A stretch of DNA of 64,000 nucleotides, taken from Endozoicomonas sp. 8E (lineage in GTDB: Bacteria > Pseudomonadota > Gammaproteobacteria > Pseudomonadales > Endozoicomonadaceae). The stretch is taken from positions 5,534,501-5,598,500 of the forward strand of contig NZ_CP120717.1 in the NCBI RefSeq assembly GCF_032883915.1, read 5' to 3'. The notes beneath the pieces are model-generated. The model saw only the letters and a program-made list of their open reading frames with translations. It did not search any database and was not told the DNA's origin. Position numbers and translations under genes: made by a program. Shown one piece after another: positions 9,310-18,908 of the stretch (within the stretch, counting starts at the first letter, position 1; every line of letters begins with the position of its first letter).

Positions 9310-9690
9310 AGGCTGTCGCAAAACTCTCTCCTCATTCTCGTCATTCCCGCGAAGGAGGGTGTCGCAAAACTCTAAATCGGGTAGGACTGGTCTTTCAACT
9401 CGTTCCCACGCTCTGCGTGGGTGTCGCAAAACCCTCTCCAGCGAGGGAACGAGTTGACTCCCGTCATTCCCGACTTCATTCTCGTCATTCCCGGCTTCAT
9501 TCTCGTCATTCCCGCGAAGGCGGGAATCCACACTGACTCACCACCAGAACCATACTGCCCGGCGCCCCCCTGGCCTTGTCATACCCGAGAAGGCAGAGAC
9601 CCACTGTTGGCCCTGGATTCCCGCCTTCGCGGGAATGACGACCTCAGAGCATGGGAACGAACTGGTGGAGTTTTGCGACACCCTCAATAG
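9310..9690 (+). repeat. Cluster of REP-like palindromes and short repeats
   Basis: The 682-base gap between the genes at 9206 and 9889 holds no gene but a dense repeat patch. TGTCGCAAAAC occurs at 9314, 9360 and 9422 and inverted at about 9668-9680. ATTCCCGCGAAGGCGGGAAT forms a palindrome near 9508-9528 and recurs inverted near 9618-9637. CGTTCCCACGCTCTGCGTGGG forms another palindrome near 9401-9421. Two 21-base tandem units start at 9462 and 9483, and a third partial unit at 9504. These look like clustered REP-type extragenic palindromes. Short ORFs across the patch are by-products of the repeats. Confidence 0.8.
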
Positions 9691-9888
9691 CGCTAACAGT
9701 CACAAAATCACTAATCGGATACTTCACATCTTGCACACCGCACAGCAATGGCCTCTTTCTAAATAACCCCTTCAAACTACTTCTCTGATATCGGAAAAGA
9801 CAGGAACTTTTCCGGTTCCCCGTACTCTAACTATTACAGTCCACAGAAGTGACAGATAAAAAAAATCAAGAAGTAAAAGGAGTTTTGA

Positions 9889-12486
9889 ATGCGATTCTTT
9901 TTCCCTGGATTCATTCTATTACTAATGAATCAAATGGCTTTCTGCTCAGAATTATTACAACCCTCTTATCCTGATCTGGTGTCTCACCAGCCACATCAGA
10001 TATTGCATAACTCTCAGTGGCTGGTAATGCCTGTCATGAGCGGAATTGCAGGTGGCATAGCTGCGAGCAATTCGCCTGACCAAACCCCTTATACCGTGAG
10101 TGCAGGCGTTATTTCCGGTGTCGCCCTATCCGGCCTGGATTTACTTTACAATCACTTCAATACATCTGCCTCCTATTATATGAGTGCCGGTGTCATGGGA
10201 GCCGCTACCATGAGCAATACTCCCATGCCCAGCTTTATTAATTACCTTTGTGGTTTTGTCGGTGGCGCACTGACTGCTTCAGGCCAGTTTAACTTCCTTG
10301 AAAAGTACGTCAGCGCACCCGCAAAGGGAGCCATCAACGGCGCCATCCTGGGAGGAATGCCGGGAGCGGCTGCAGGAGCGGCTCTCGGTGCAGTCGATGA
10401 AGTGATGGCAGCCTGTAATCTTACGGACACCGAGCCCTTATCCACAACATTATCCGCTGTCACCCAGCTAAAAGTAATGACGCCCTTTTTCTCATCGGCT
10501 CTGGGCCGACTGCCACTGATTGGCAGCTCCTACAGCTCTGCGGTGTCTCAACTCAATGTTCCTTATTTAATGGAAAGTGCCGGCACTGTCTGGAGTGGAA
10601 CCTGCCTGTTTACCTCACTTTCAGAAGACGAGCGCTCCCTTTCTTATCTGTGTATCACTCTGAAACCCTCCAGTCGCGAGAATGACAAATCCAATTTGGA
10701 AGTCGTTTCTGAAATGGATCAGATCCTGAATGAAATTATGGATCACCAGACCATCCAGAGACTCTCACACATGCAGGCTCTTGCCATAGCAGGCTCTCAA
10801 CTAATGAGCTCCAGACTGACCAAAATACACTCTTCCCGGGCCCAGTCTCTTCATGCAAGTCTGTCAAACTTTAATCCAAGGTTCGGTCTAAAACCTGAAG
10901 AGGCTTTATCCGGTTATGTTGAAGCCGGTCTGTCAGTGGGCTATTTCTGCCTGCCTTACGTAGGACACTGGTTGATGGATTCGGTGATAGAAAGCTACTA
11001 CAGAATTCTGATGACGCAAGCTGCAGAAGATGAACTGGAGAGTCTCTTTTTCGATGACCAGAATTTTATAAGACTGAACCTGGATAAAAATCTCGACACC
11101 CTGATTGCCGGAATGGATGTCAGTATCCACAACATCGTCAATGCCGGTAGCTCACTGAAGCGTTCGCTGGCCCGTGCTTATATCGGTGGTTTTTATGACC
11201 TCTCTTTTATTGTCAAAAGCGGCGCTGCCGATATGCTGGTGTTCATGGATATCTATAGCAAAATGACTGAGTCCGTGACCCTGAGCCTTAACCAGGGAGC
11301 CCTGGATCTGGAAACCAAAAGGCATTCCCTGAGCACTAAACTCGACTTATTGAAAAAAGACTTCAACACCAATGCACGAACCATTGGCAGCGGTGCCAAA
11401 AAGGATTTTATGGTCGAAAAGTATTCTGAGCTGCTGCTGGCAGTTCGTGAAACAGAAGCCAGCCAGTCTCAGGCAGGGCTGATTTCGGGCAGCTGGAGCA
11501 TAGCAAAAGGCCTTGTCGACTTCGTCGCCAAAAGCCTTTTTATTGCCAAAAAGATGAGCACTGGGGAAGTTGCATACGACGATTATCAGGCCCTTCTTTT
11601 CGCCTCTGACAGTGTCTCCGACGCCTTCTCATGGCACGCTAATAACGTCGAATACCTGCTCAGCTTCGATAAAGCGCTCTATAGCATTTACTCACTGGGA
11701 GCAGAAATAAACGATCCCCCGGCGGAACTTTGGAAACAACCTGACTATCGGGCAAAAAAAGGGGATGAGGTCGCCATTCGTCTGGACGCCTTCTCCATGG
11801 GGCATCCTGAAGGAGTGCTGATGACCGATCAGGCATTGACCATTCCCAAGGGCTATTATGCGGTTTCCGGTGCTTCTGGCAGTGGCAAGAGCAGCCTGCT
11901 TTCAAAGATCAGAAGAGAAGCCGGCAATGGTATCTGGGCAACGGGTAATGTGACCTACACCACTGCCAATGGCGAGTTGCCTGAAGTCTTCCATGCCGAG
12001 CAGTTAACCTACATTCCTCCCAACACAACCCTGAGAGAACTCGTCACGTTAAGATTGGAAACCGACTCAAACGACCCGCATCCTCAAAAGCCAGAATACA
12101 GAGGCGACCTGACAGACAGAGAGTTAATCAACATGTTGCAGGAGATCGATTTCTACCCTGAAGATCAATGGCACCTTCTGGAAGCACAGCTTCGCGACGA
12201 ACGTAACTGGAAAGATCAGCTCAGTGGTGGCCAGATTAAAAAACTGGCGCTGCTCTCGGTGATTAACCGGCGCCCTGAAGTAGCCATACTGGACGAAATT
12301 TTCGCCGGGATGGATCAGGCATCGGTGCAACGGGCGCAGTGGATGTTAAAAAAATATCTGCCTGACAGCCTGCTGCTGATCGTCGACCACAATGCAGCCC
12401 ATAATAACCACGATGGATTTTTTTCGGGCAGAATCCACCTTGAAGACAGCCAGGTCAATCTCTGGGAGATGGAAAGTGAACAGTAA
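9889..12486 (+). CDS. Exported-type protein with C-terminal ABC ATPase domain, divergent SbmA/ABCD-like
   Basis: An 865-residue protein of unknown function. It begins with a signal-peptide-like segment (MRFFFPGFILLLMNQMAFCS). Residues about 45-165 are rich in Gly/Ala/Ser with glycine-zipper character (GGMPGAAAGAALGAVDE). The C-terminal 215 residues are an ABC ATPase: Walker A GASGSGKSS near 663, signature LSGGQ near 777, Walker B VAILDEIF near 800, D-loop GMD and H-loop histidine in IVDHN near 830. The middle carries features reminiscent of SbmA/YddA/ABCD exporters: YYRILMTQAAEDELESLFFD, an FxxxxxRETEAS stretch like their EAA-type loop, and GEVAYDDYQALLFASDSVSDAF just before the ATPase. Clear transmembrane helices are few. 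It may be a degenerate membrane transporter or a secreted protein with an ABC fold. A ribosome site AAAAGGAG precedes the ATG. Confidence 0.7.
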   Translation: MRFFFPGFILLLMNQMAFCSELLQPSYPDLVSHQPHQILHNSQWLVMPVMSGIAGGIAASNSPDQTPYTVSAGVISGVALSGLDLLYNHFNTSASYYMSAGVMGAATMSNTPMPSFINYLCGFVGGALTASGQFNFLEKYVSAPAKGAINGAILGGMPGAAAGAALGAVDEVMAACNLTDTEPLSTTLSAVTQLKVMTPFFSSALGRLPLIGSSYSSAVSQLNVPYLMESAGTVWSGTCLFTSLSEDERSLSYLCITLKPSSRENDKSNLEVVSEMDQILNEIMDHQTIQRLSHMQALAIAGSQLMSSRLTKIHSSRAQSLHASLSNFNPRFGLKPEEALSGYVEAGLSVGYFCLPYVGHWLMDSVIESYYRILMTQAAEDELESLFFDDQNFIRLNLDKNLDTLIAGMDVSIHNIVNAGSSLKRSLARAYIGGFYDLSFIVKSGAADMLVFMDIYSKMTESVTLSLNQGALDLETKRHSLSTKLDLLKKDFNTNARTIGSGAKKDFMVEKYSELLLAVRETEASQSQAGLISGSWSIAKGLVDFVAKSLFIAKKMSTGEVAYDDYQALLFASDSVSDAFSWHANNVEYLLSFDKALYSIYSLGAEINDPPAELWKQPDYRAKKGDEVAIRLDAFSMGHPEGVLMTDQALTIPKGYYAVSGASGSGKSSLLSKIRREAGNGIWATGNVTYTTANGELPEVFHAEQLTYIPPNTTLRELVTLRLETDSNDPHPQKPEYRGDLTDRELINMLQEIDFYPEDQWHLLEAQLRDERNWKDQLSGGQIKKLALLSVINRRPEVAILDEIFAGMDQASVQRAQWMLKKYLPDSLLLIVDHNAAHNNHDGFFSGRIHLEDSQVNLWEMESEQ

Positions 12487-12492
12487 TGTTCT

Positions 12493-13473
12493 TTATTTAT
12501 AAGCGACAATGACCATATCGTATTTTGGAATGGGAATGTCTTCACCGGTTTTCACATCCTTAAGCCACACTTTTCCACGAATCCGGTGCTCTAAAATCCA
12601 TTCATTATCAAAAAACTTAGCTACATGAACTTTAAAACCAACCTCGTTCAGCATAAAAATAAGATCACGGGGATCAATGAATCCGTAATGTTCTTTAATT
12701 TCTGCATGCCAGTCTTCCGTATAGTCCTTTCTGAACATGTAATCATAAGCTGATGCCATATCCGTCTCGACGGATTCATAATCTTTGGTACTCTCATACG
12801 AACCAATTGGCACATGCCGGTTAAGTTGCCAGAAGCCGAGTGCAAATTCAGCGAAACAATGTCGCTCCTTTACATCAGATTTTGCGTGATAAAAACGAAC
12901 TTGCCTCGTACCATCTTCAGGTCGGGCAAAATCTTTGATAATGATTCTCCCCCCTTTCTTAAGCGTCTCATAGGCAAGCTCTAAAGCATTTTTAACAGCG
13001 TCGAGAGAATCTTCGTTGTAGGAATAGATCTCATGAAGGACCGCAGCCATTATCACTGCGTCAGCATTCACTCCATAAGGTTTATTGCTACTGCCCTGCT
13101 CAAAATGAAGATTTTCTATTGCGCTGTATCGACTTTGGGCATGGGCTATCATCGGAGGCTGAATATCGATCCCCTGAACCATTAATCCGGGATTTCCCCT
13201 GGCAATGGCTGCGGCCACAGCTCCAGTGCCAGATCCTACATCAATAATAAATGCCCCGTCGTATAATGGCAGATGGGGTAACAGCCGGGACAGTTTGTGT
13301 TGTAAAGCAGCATCCATCTGATTGGTGTAAAGGTCGAAATTACGATGCTCGGCAGCCGCCCCCATTAAACTGGATTCATATTGTCCGGCTGAAAAATTAA
13401 CTGCTGAAACATTAACTAAAGGTGCTAATGCCAGCCATAGAGTCAGGGCAAAGCAAAAAGTCCTCAAAAACAT
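12493..13473 (-). CDS. SAM-dependent methyltransferase with signal peptide
   Basis: A 326-residue class I methyltransferase-fold protein. Motif I is IIDVGSGTG at about residues 76-84, followed by an acidic end of beta 2 (GIDIQPPMIAHAQ) and motif IV/post-I strands (ADAVIMAAVLHEIYSY, GGRIIIKDF). The N-terminus MFLRTFCFALTLWLALAPLV ending NVSA is a convincing Sec signal peptide, which is unusual because SAM is cytosolic. It converges on the ABC-domain gene with only six bases between the stops. Its substrate is unknown. An N-terminal membrane anchor facing the cytoplasm is the main alternative to export. There is a possible frame-internal start, but MFLRTF is the first Met and fits the upstream spacing. 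Confidence 0.75.
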   Translation of the reverse strand: MFLRTFCFALTLWLALAPLVNVSAVNFSAGQYESSLMGAAAEHRNFDLYTNQMDAALQHKLSRLLPHLPLYDGAFIIDVGSGTGAVAAAIARGNPGLMVQGIDIQPPMIAHAQSRYSAIENLHFEQGSSNKPYGVNADAVIMAAVLHEIYSYNEDSLDAVKNALELAYETLKKGGRIIIKDFARPEDGTRQVRFYHAKSDVKERHCFAEFALGFWQLNRHVPIGSYESTKDYESVETDMASAYDYMFRKDYTEDWHAEIKEHYGFIDPRDLIFMLNEVGFKVHVAKFFDNEWILEHRIRGKVWLKDVKTGEDIPIPKYDMVIVAYK

Positions 13474-13647
13474 CGCAAGCTCTCACTGATCTGAAGAATA
13501 TTCAAGTGTCTGAATTCAGATCCTTATGTTTAGTCGCTTTTTGGAAAAAAGACAGTTATTTTATTTTCCCATTGATGGCGATAAATCCGGTTTATCAGCC
13601 TCTGTAGCAGCCGGGGCAGACAAATCATCCAGCTGACCATGGTCTAG

Positions 13648-13806
13648 GAGCCTGACCGAGAATAGCGCCCGTCGCGAGGACGGCAGAAAATTGAGGATGA
13701 AAATTCGGTTTTGTAAGGAGAATAGCGAGCTATTTGACGAACAAAAGCGGATTTTCAGACCAATTTGCTGCCGCCGCAGTAGGGCAGTCTATTCTCGGTC
13801 AGGCTC
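13648..13806 (+). repeat. Palindromic element family A, copy 1 (159 bp, CTAG duplication)
   Basis: A 159-bp element with perfect 18-bp terminal inverted repeats, GAGCCTGACCGAGAATAG at the left and its complement at the right. It is flanked by CTAG on both sides (13644-13647 and 13807-13810). The whole element is close to one long hairpin, with inner arms such as GGCAG...CTGCC and AATAGCGAGCTATT at the tip. Its core matches the copies at 26602 and 38953, but its ends are a different subtype. The remainder of the gap from 13474 to 14290 shows no gene or other clear signal. Confidence 0.85.
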
Positions 13807-14290
13807 CTAGATGCTCGTCTCTCCCAACTTCACACTTCTCGGCAGTGGCAACATTTCTCATGATTAGAGAAGACTGCTATTGTCTCAAAGCCGTTTTATT
13901 CGCTATTATTTCCCGCTATGAAATCACTCTCATCAGCCACTCCACCGGCCTCTCAGGCGGCAAGTCCTGAAAGGCTTCAGTCGGCATCTGATATTGCCCT
14001 CTGTTGCGGCAACTTTCCGGGCTGCCTGACATTCACATGGCGACGATGCCAAGGCTGAAAGGTTGCTTTTCAGTCACCATCACTTTCGACATCCTGCTTT
14101 TTTGCAGAACAAGGCTGCCGCTGACCAGAAAGGTCAACAAGCTCTTTGTTAGAGATGCCCATAGCGATAGAAAGATATTTTGAAAAACCATCAACAATGA
14201 GACGCAGACAGTGCAAAATATTTTTCCCGATGCGCAGCCATGAGCAAAAAAAATCATCGTACACTCGTTTCAGACCAAGGAATTTTTTCC

Positions 14291-16033
14291 ATGAATATTG
14301 TTAAACTGCTTGAAGACAGAGTCATCAGAGCACTGATCGCCGCCGGAGCCCCGGAGGACACTCCTGCGATGGTTCGTCAGAGCGCACGGGCCAACTTTGG
14401 TGACTATCAGTGCAATGCAGTGATGGCAGCAGCAAAGAAAATGGGACTCAAGCCTAGAGATCTGGCCCAAAAAGTGGAAGAAAATCTGGATCTGGAAGGT
14501 ATTGCTGAAAAAACGGAAATCGCCGGCCCCGGCTTTATTAATATCTATCTCAAGCCAGAATGGCTCGCTGCCAGATTGCAGGAAGCAGTAAAAGACGATC
14601 GTTACGGTGTAGCCTCTGTCAGCAACCCGGAAACCGTGATTGTCGATTACTCTGCGCCCAATGTTGCCAAAGAAATGCACATTGGCCACATTCGCTCCAC
14701 CATCATTGGTGATGCCACCGCTCGTACCCTGGAATTTCTGGGCCACAAGGTCATTCGCCAGAACCACCTGGGCGACTGGGGAACTCAGTTCGGCATGCTG
14801 ATTGCTCACCTCGAAGAGCTGGAGCAGGACAGCCAGGAAGCCCAGGCTATGGAGCTTGCAGACATGGAAGCCTTCTACAAGACGGCTAAAAAACGTTTTG
14901 ACGACGACGAAGCCTTTGCCGCCAGAGCCCGTAAGTATGTTGTCGAATTACAGTCTGGCGATGAGCACTGCCTGAAACTCTGGAAAAAGCTGGTTGATAT
15001 CACTCTGTCTCACAACCAGGAAGTCTACGAGCGACTGAATGTTTCCCTGACGCCATCTGATGTTATGGGTGAGAGCGCCTACAACGACAGCCTGCCTGCC
15101 ATTATTAATGCACTGGACAGCAAAGGCCTGTTGAGTGAAGACCAGGGTGCAAAAGTGGTCTTTCTGGATGAATTCAGGAATAAAGACGGCGACCCCATGG
15201 GTGTCATCGTCGAAAAGTCTGGCGGCGGCTTTCTCTATTCTACAACCGATCTGGCAGCATTGCGGCACCGGACCCACGCCCTGAATGCCGACCGTGTTCT
15301 TTACTATGTTGATGCTCGTCAGGGACAACACTTTGACCAGATCTTCACCATTGCCCGCAAAGTCGGCTTTGTCAATGAAGATACCCGCACAGAACATCAT
15401 GCATTCGGTATGATGCTGGGCAAGGATGGCAAACCTTTCAAAACCCGTGCCGGTACTACCATCAAACTGGTAGATCTGCTGGACGAAGCTGAAGAGCGTG
15501 CAGCCAGACTGATTGCCAGCAAAGCCTCTGATCTCAACGAAGAACAAAAGTTTAAGGTCATTAAAGCTATTGCCATGGGCTCGGTGAAATACGCTGACCT
15601 GTCCAAAAACCGCACCAGCGACTACGTTTTCGACTGGGACACCATGCTGGCTTTCGAGGGCAACACTGCGCCTTATCTGCTCTATGCCTACACCCGTATT
15701 AAGAGCATCTTCCGCAGGGCCGGAGTTTCTGAATCCGACCTCACCGGTAACATCCTGATTGAAGAGCCTTCCGAGAGAGACCTGGCGCTGAAGCTCAACC
15801 AATTCAGCGAAACCATTGAACAGACTGCCCGTGAAGGAACACCTCACGTACTTTGCGGCTACCTCTATGACCTCTCTGGTGCCTTCATGGGCTTTTATGA
15901 AAACTGCCCGGTTAACAAAGAAGGCGTCAGCGAACCCGTTAAAAACAGTCGCCTGCAACTCTGTGCCCTGACGGCCCACATCCTCAAGAAAGGCCTTGAC
16001 CTGCTGGGCATTGAAACCGTTGAACAGATGTAA
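14291..16033 (+). CDS. argS: Arginyl-tRNA synthetase
   Basis: Charges tRNA-Arg with arginine in the cytosol. The 580 residues match the E. coli length. The N-terminal tRNA-recognition domain begins [20 protein letters not shown], which aligns with E. coli MNIQALL and fixes the start at the ATG at 14291, with AAGGA nine bases before it; an in-frame ATG at 14240 has no such support. The class I HIGH motif is MHIGHIRS near residue 132, followed by [11 protein letters not shown]. The KMSKS motif is relaxed ([15 protein letters not shown]), as is normal for ArgRS. The C-terminal DALR anticodon-binding domain is complete. Confidence 0.98.
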   Translation: MNIVKLLEDRVIRALIAAGAPEDTPAMVRQSARANFGDYQCNAVMAAAKKMGLKPRDLAQKVEENLDLEGIAEKTEIAGPGFINIYLKPEWLAARLQEAVKDDRYGVASVSNPETVIVDYSAPNVAKEMHIGHIRSTIIGDATARTLEFLGHKVIRQNHLGDWGTQFGMLIAHLEELEQDSQEAQAMELADMEAFYKTAKKRFDDDEAFAARARKYVVELQSGDEHCLKLWKKLVDITLSHNQEVYERLNVSLTPSDVMGESAYNDSLPAIINALDSKGLLSEDQGAKVVFLDEFRNKDGDPMGVIVEKSGGGFLYSTTDLAALRHRTHALNADRVLYYVDARQGQHFDQIFTIARKVGFVNEDTRTEHHAFGMMLGKDGKPFKTRAGTTIKLVDLLDEAEERAARLIASKASDLNEEQKFKVIKAIAMGSVKYADLSKNRTSDYVFDWDTMLAFEGNTAPYLLYAYTRIKSIFRRAGVSESDLTGNILIEEPSERDLALKLNQFSETIEQTAREGTPHVLCGYLYDLSGAFMGFYENCPVNKEGVSEPVKNSRLQLCALTAHILKKGLDLLGIETVEQM

Positions 16034-16053
16034 TCCTGTTTAACCCGGAAAAT

Positions 16054-16080
16054 GCCGACTTTAATGTCGGCGTTTTCTGT
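16054..16080 (+). terminator. Rho-independent terminator after argS
   Basis: GCCGAC / GTCGGC stem with a five-base loop, followed by GTTTTCTGTTT, 20 bases after the argS stop. It lies just before the end of the convergent minus-strand gene. Confidence 0.8.
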
Positions 16081-16081
16081 T

Positions 16082-17680
16082 TCAGGCAATTCCCCCCTGT
16101 CCGGGCAAAAACTCACCAGCCGAAGCCTGCGCCCAGTGGTTGCTGTAGCCAACCGTATCGTCGCGATTCAACAGGCATCCTGTTTCCAGAACCGGGTAGA
16201 TGGTTGCGTAAGAAGCTTCTGTCTGATCGGCGAGACGTCGGAAGATATGCCTTGCACTCAGCTGTTCAGGACTGTCCAGCCCCATAGCTCCAACGATATC
16301 GAGAAAACTAGCCACCGTCACACGGTGATAATTTGCCACCCTGATCTGTTTTTCAGCAATGTTGACAGCTCTGCCTCTGACCGGGTCCTGAGTGGTCACT
16401 CCGGTCGGGCAGTGATTGGTATTGCACTTCAATGCCTGAATACATCCCACAGCAAACATCATGGCTCTGGCCGAGTTACATAGGTCAGCACCCAAAGCAA
16501 TCTTTGTCACCATATCAAAGCCCGACGCTACCTTGCCGCTGGCAATGACCTTTACTTTCTCTCTCAGACCTGCACCTGTCAGGCAGTTGTGCGCAAAGAC
16601 CAGGGCTTCATTCAACGGCATTCCCAGCCGGTCCGTGTACTCCACCGGGGCTGCACCTGTGCCCCCCTCTGCGCCATCAACCGTAATAAAATCCGGAGCC
16701 AAACCGGTTTCCAGTATGGCTTTACAGATCCCCATAAACTCCACTTTGTTGCCCAGACAGAGCTTAAAGCCCACCGGCTTATTGGCAATCCCCCTGAGAT
16801 GATCAATAAATAAAATCAGCTCTTTAGGCGTTGAAAAAGCCGAATGAGCAGGTGGAGAAATGACGGTCACTCCCTCAGGGACTCCTCTGGCCTCAGCAAT
16901 TTCTTTCGAGACTTTAACAGCAGGTAGTACGCCACCATGGGATGGTTTGGCTCCCTGGGATAATTTGACTTCAACCATCTTCACGGTTTCATGCTTTACT
17001 TTTTCAGCAAAGCTTTTTTCGTCGAAACCACCTTCTTGTGTTCGACAACCAAAGTAACCTGTGCCGATCTGCCAGACCAGATCCCCTCCCTCTGCCAGAT
17101 GGTGTCGGCTTAACCCGCCTTCTCCCGTGTTGTGAGCGAAGCCTCCTCTGCGAGCGCCCGCATTCATTGCTCTGATGGCATTGGCACTCAGGGCACCAAA
17201 GCTCATGCCGGAAATATTCAACCTTGACGCCAGATAAGGTTGTGAGCAGGAATGTTCACCGATCAGTATTCTTCCATGGCTGGCATCTACCTCTTTGGGT
17301 GTCAGGGAATGATTGGCCCGGTGGTAACCGCAATCGGTCAGTTCAAACTGGGTGCCAAAAGGTTGAGTATCAGACACACCCTTGGCTCTTGAATACACCA
17401 TGTTTCGTATTTCACGATTAAAAGGTTTGCCGCTCTGGTTTGACTCAATAAAGTACTGATGAATCTCGGGACTGATAAACTCCAGCGCATAGCGCATATG
17501 ACCAATGACAGGATAATTTTTCAAAACGTTATGATTGGTGCAGGTCAGATCAAGAACCCCGACCAGAGTGTAAGGCACCAGAAAAACAAACAACCAAAGT
17601 ATCCCGGGCCAGAAAAACGACAGAAGCAAGGTGATCAGCGTTCCGCCAATGGCAATCCAGAAAAACAGTTTACGAGCCAT
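16082..17680 (-). CDS. FMN-binding glutamate-synthase-like (GltB-domain) membrane protein
   Basis: A 532-residue protein with two N-terminal hydrophobic helices (FFWIAIGGTLITLLLSFFW and GILWLFVFLVPYTLVGVLDL) followed by a glutamate-synthase-type FMN/Fe-S TIM-barrel domain. Visible motifs are GGLSRHHLAEGGDLVWQIGTGYFG, KLSQGAKPSHGG, the FMN loop TVDGAEGGTGAAP, and CNTNHCPTGVTTQDP with cysteines for a cluster. It lacks the amidotransferase and C-terminal GXGXG domains of true GltB, so it is a stand-alone FMN-binding glutamate-synthase-family protein of uncertain reaction. The start is the ATG at 17680 with AAGGTGGAG before it. The frame runs further upstream to 17935 but without family-like sequence. 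Confidence 0.85.
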   Translation of the reverse strand: MARKLFFWIAIGGTLITLLLSFFWPGILWLFVFLVPYTLVGVLDLTCTNHNVLKNYPVIGHMRYALEFISPEIHQYFIESNQSGKPFNREIRNMVYSRAKGVSDTQPFGTQFELTDCGYHRANHSLTPKEVDASHGRILIGEHSCSQPYLASRLNISGMSFGALSANAIRAMNAGARRGGFAHNTGEGGLSRHHLAEGGDLVWQIGTGYFGCRTQEGGFDEKSFAEKVKHETVKMVEVKLSQGAKPSHGGVLPAVKVSKEIAEARGVPEGVTVISPPAHSAFSTPKELILFIDHLRGIANKPVGFKLCLGNKVEFMGICKAILETGLAPDFITVDGAEGGTGAAPVEYTDRLGMPLNEALVFAHNCLTGAGLREKVKVIASGKVASGFDMVTKIALGADLCNSARAMMFAVGCIQALKCNTNHCPTGVTTQDPVRGRAVNIAEKQIRVANYHRVTVASFLDIVGAMGLDSPEQLSARHIFRRLADQTEASYATIYPVLETGCLLNRDDTVGYSNHWAQASAGEFLPGQGGIA

Positions 17681-17863
17681 TTCTCCACCTTTTTCAGCGA
17701 GAAAGTCCAGATAGCTGGATCTGATGCTCTTGAGTCTTGATGATAAAACGGTCTTTGGCAATGCTCCTTCTTTTGCCCCCCCACAAAGACGTCTGAGCCT
17801 TGGGACTTCATTTTGATTCCCTTCTGCTTTTTGCCTACAGTGGTAAGGCAATGGAGGTATTTT

Positions 17864-18352
17864 ATGGAAAATCTTTACGAAACCGATTACACCCAATGGC
17901 TTGGCCAGCAACGGGAACTTCTGGCCAAGGGGCAATTTGATCAGCTTGACATCCCTAATCTTTTGGAGGCGATGGATATACAGATGGGCAATATTGCCGA
18001 CGAGTTAGGTTCCCACTTGATCATATTGCTGGTGCATCTTCTCAAGTACGACTATCAGAAACGGGTACTGAAAGACCCTTGGGTCAAAGATAAAGTGATC
18101 CATACCTGGATGCCAAGCATCAATAATTCAAGAACACAAATTGGACGCCACATACAGAAAAATCCCTGCCTGCAACCCAAAGTTAATGACCTGCTGGCCG
18201 AGGTTTATCCACATGCCAAAAATGATGCCATCAAACAAATGAACAAGTACATTCGCTCTGAGGCCAGTCGCCTGAACAAGGACAGCTTCCCCGAACAATG
18301 CCCATGGCCGTTTGAGCAGATCACAGATGACGACTGGCTGCCGGGAGATTAA
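17864..18352 (+). CDS. DUF29 family protein
   Basis: A 162-residue protein that begins MENLYETDYTQWLGQQRELL and continues DIPNLLEAMDIQMGNIADELGSHLIILLVHLLKYDYQ, the conserved DUF29 pattern. The family is helical and of unknown function, often present in multiple copies in bacteria with mobile elements. The ATG at 17864 has GGAGG six bases before it, so it is preferred over an upstream in-frame start at 17813. It is divergent from the GltB-like gene and convergent with dtd. Confidence 0.85.
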   Translation: MENLYETDYTQWLGQQRELLAKGQFDQLDIPNLLEAMDIQMGNIADELGSHLIILLVHLLKYDYQKRVLKDPWVKDKVIHTWMPSINNSRTQIGRHIQKNPCLQPKVNDLLAEVYPHAKNDAIKQMNKYIRSEASRLNKDSFPEQCPWPFEQITDDDWLPGD

Positions 18353-18383
18353 CCCTTCTGGCGTTTTTCCATCGAATAATACA

Positions 18384-18821
18384 TCAGACTTCGAGATTGA
18401 AAGTAACCGGCCCATCATTCAACAGGGAGACTTTCATGTCGGCTCCAAAACGCCCCGTTGCCACATCGTGATGAAGCGTGTGGGCACGCTCGACAAAATA
18501 GTCATACAGCTTTTCACCATGCTCAGGAGAAGCCCCGGAACTGAAGCTGGGACGGAGTCCTTTGCGTGTGCCGGCGACAAGCGTGAACTGTGAGACGACC
18601 AGCAACCCACCTCCAGTGTCTTTCAAACCCAGATTCATTTTTCCGTCCTGATCGCTGAAAACCCTGTATTTGAGCACTTTATCCAGTAACTTATCCGCTT
18701 TTGCCTGATCATCGTCCTTTTCTACGCCCAACAATAGCAATAGACCTTCTGCAATCTCGCCTACGGTTTCGCCATTCACTTTTACATTGGCAAACTGAAC
18801 TCGCTGGATTAATCCACGCAT
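18384..18821 (-). CDS. dtd: D-aminoacyl-tRNA deacylase
   Basis: Hydrolyses D-aminoacyl-tRNAs and glycyl-tRNA-Ala in the cytosol, protecting translation. The 145 residues equal the family length. Motifs visible are the N-terminal [35 protein letters not shown] (SQxxL) near residue 77, [11 protein letters not shown] and the GP motif in LNDGPVTF near the end. It is on the same strand as the upstream pip gene but separated from it by a strong terminator hairpin. Confidence 0.97.
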   Translation of the reverse strand: MRGLIQRVQFANVKVNGETVGEIAEGLLLLLGVEKDDDQAKADKLLDKVLKYRVFSDQDGKMNLGLKDTGGGLLVVSQFTLVAGTRKGLRPSFSSGASPEHGEKLYDYFVERAHTLHHDVATGRFGADMKVSLLNDGPVTFNLEV

Positions 18822-18854
18822 GAGTTATCCTACTCCGGAAGTCTGTATAAAAGT

Positions 18855-18879
18855 TGGCCCCGGCTGATAGCCGGGGCCA
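18855..18879 (-). terminator. Rho-independent terminator after pip
   Basis: TGGCCCCGGC / GCCGGGGCCA perfect ten-base stem with a five-base loop. On the minus strand it is followed by ACTTTTATAC. It lies 30 bases after the pip stop and upstream of dtd. Confidence 0.8.
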
Positions 18880-18908
18880 GGAAGAAAATCACTGGAACCC
18901 ATGTGAAA

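Noticed and set aside
9310-9690. Possible CRISPR array
   Set aside because: Repeats are of several kinds, mostly palindromic and unevenly spaced, without unique spacers of uniform length or cas genes.
9421-9690. 89-residue ORF in the repeat cluster
   Set aside because: Its product is made of the translated repeat units and has no ribosome site.
13811-14290. Short ORFs in the gap before argS (such as 14033-14257 minus)
   Set aside because: No ribosome site, no conserved features and odd composition; the argS start at 14291 explains the end of the region.
14948-15979. Long minus-strand ORF of 343 residues
   Set aside because: It lies wholly inside argS on the other strand; the argS protein is full-length with all motifs, and the opposite ORF has no family features.
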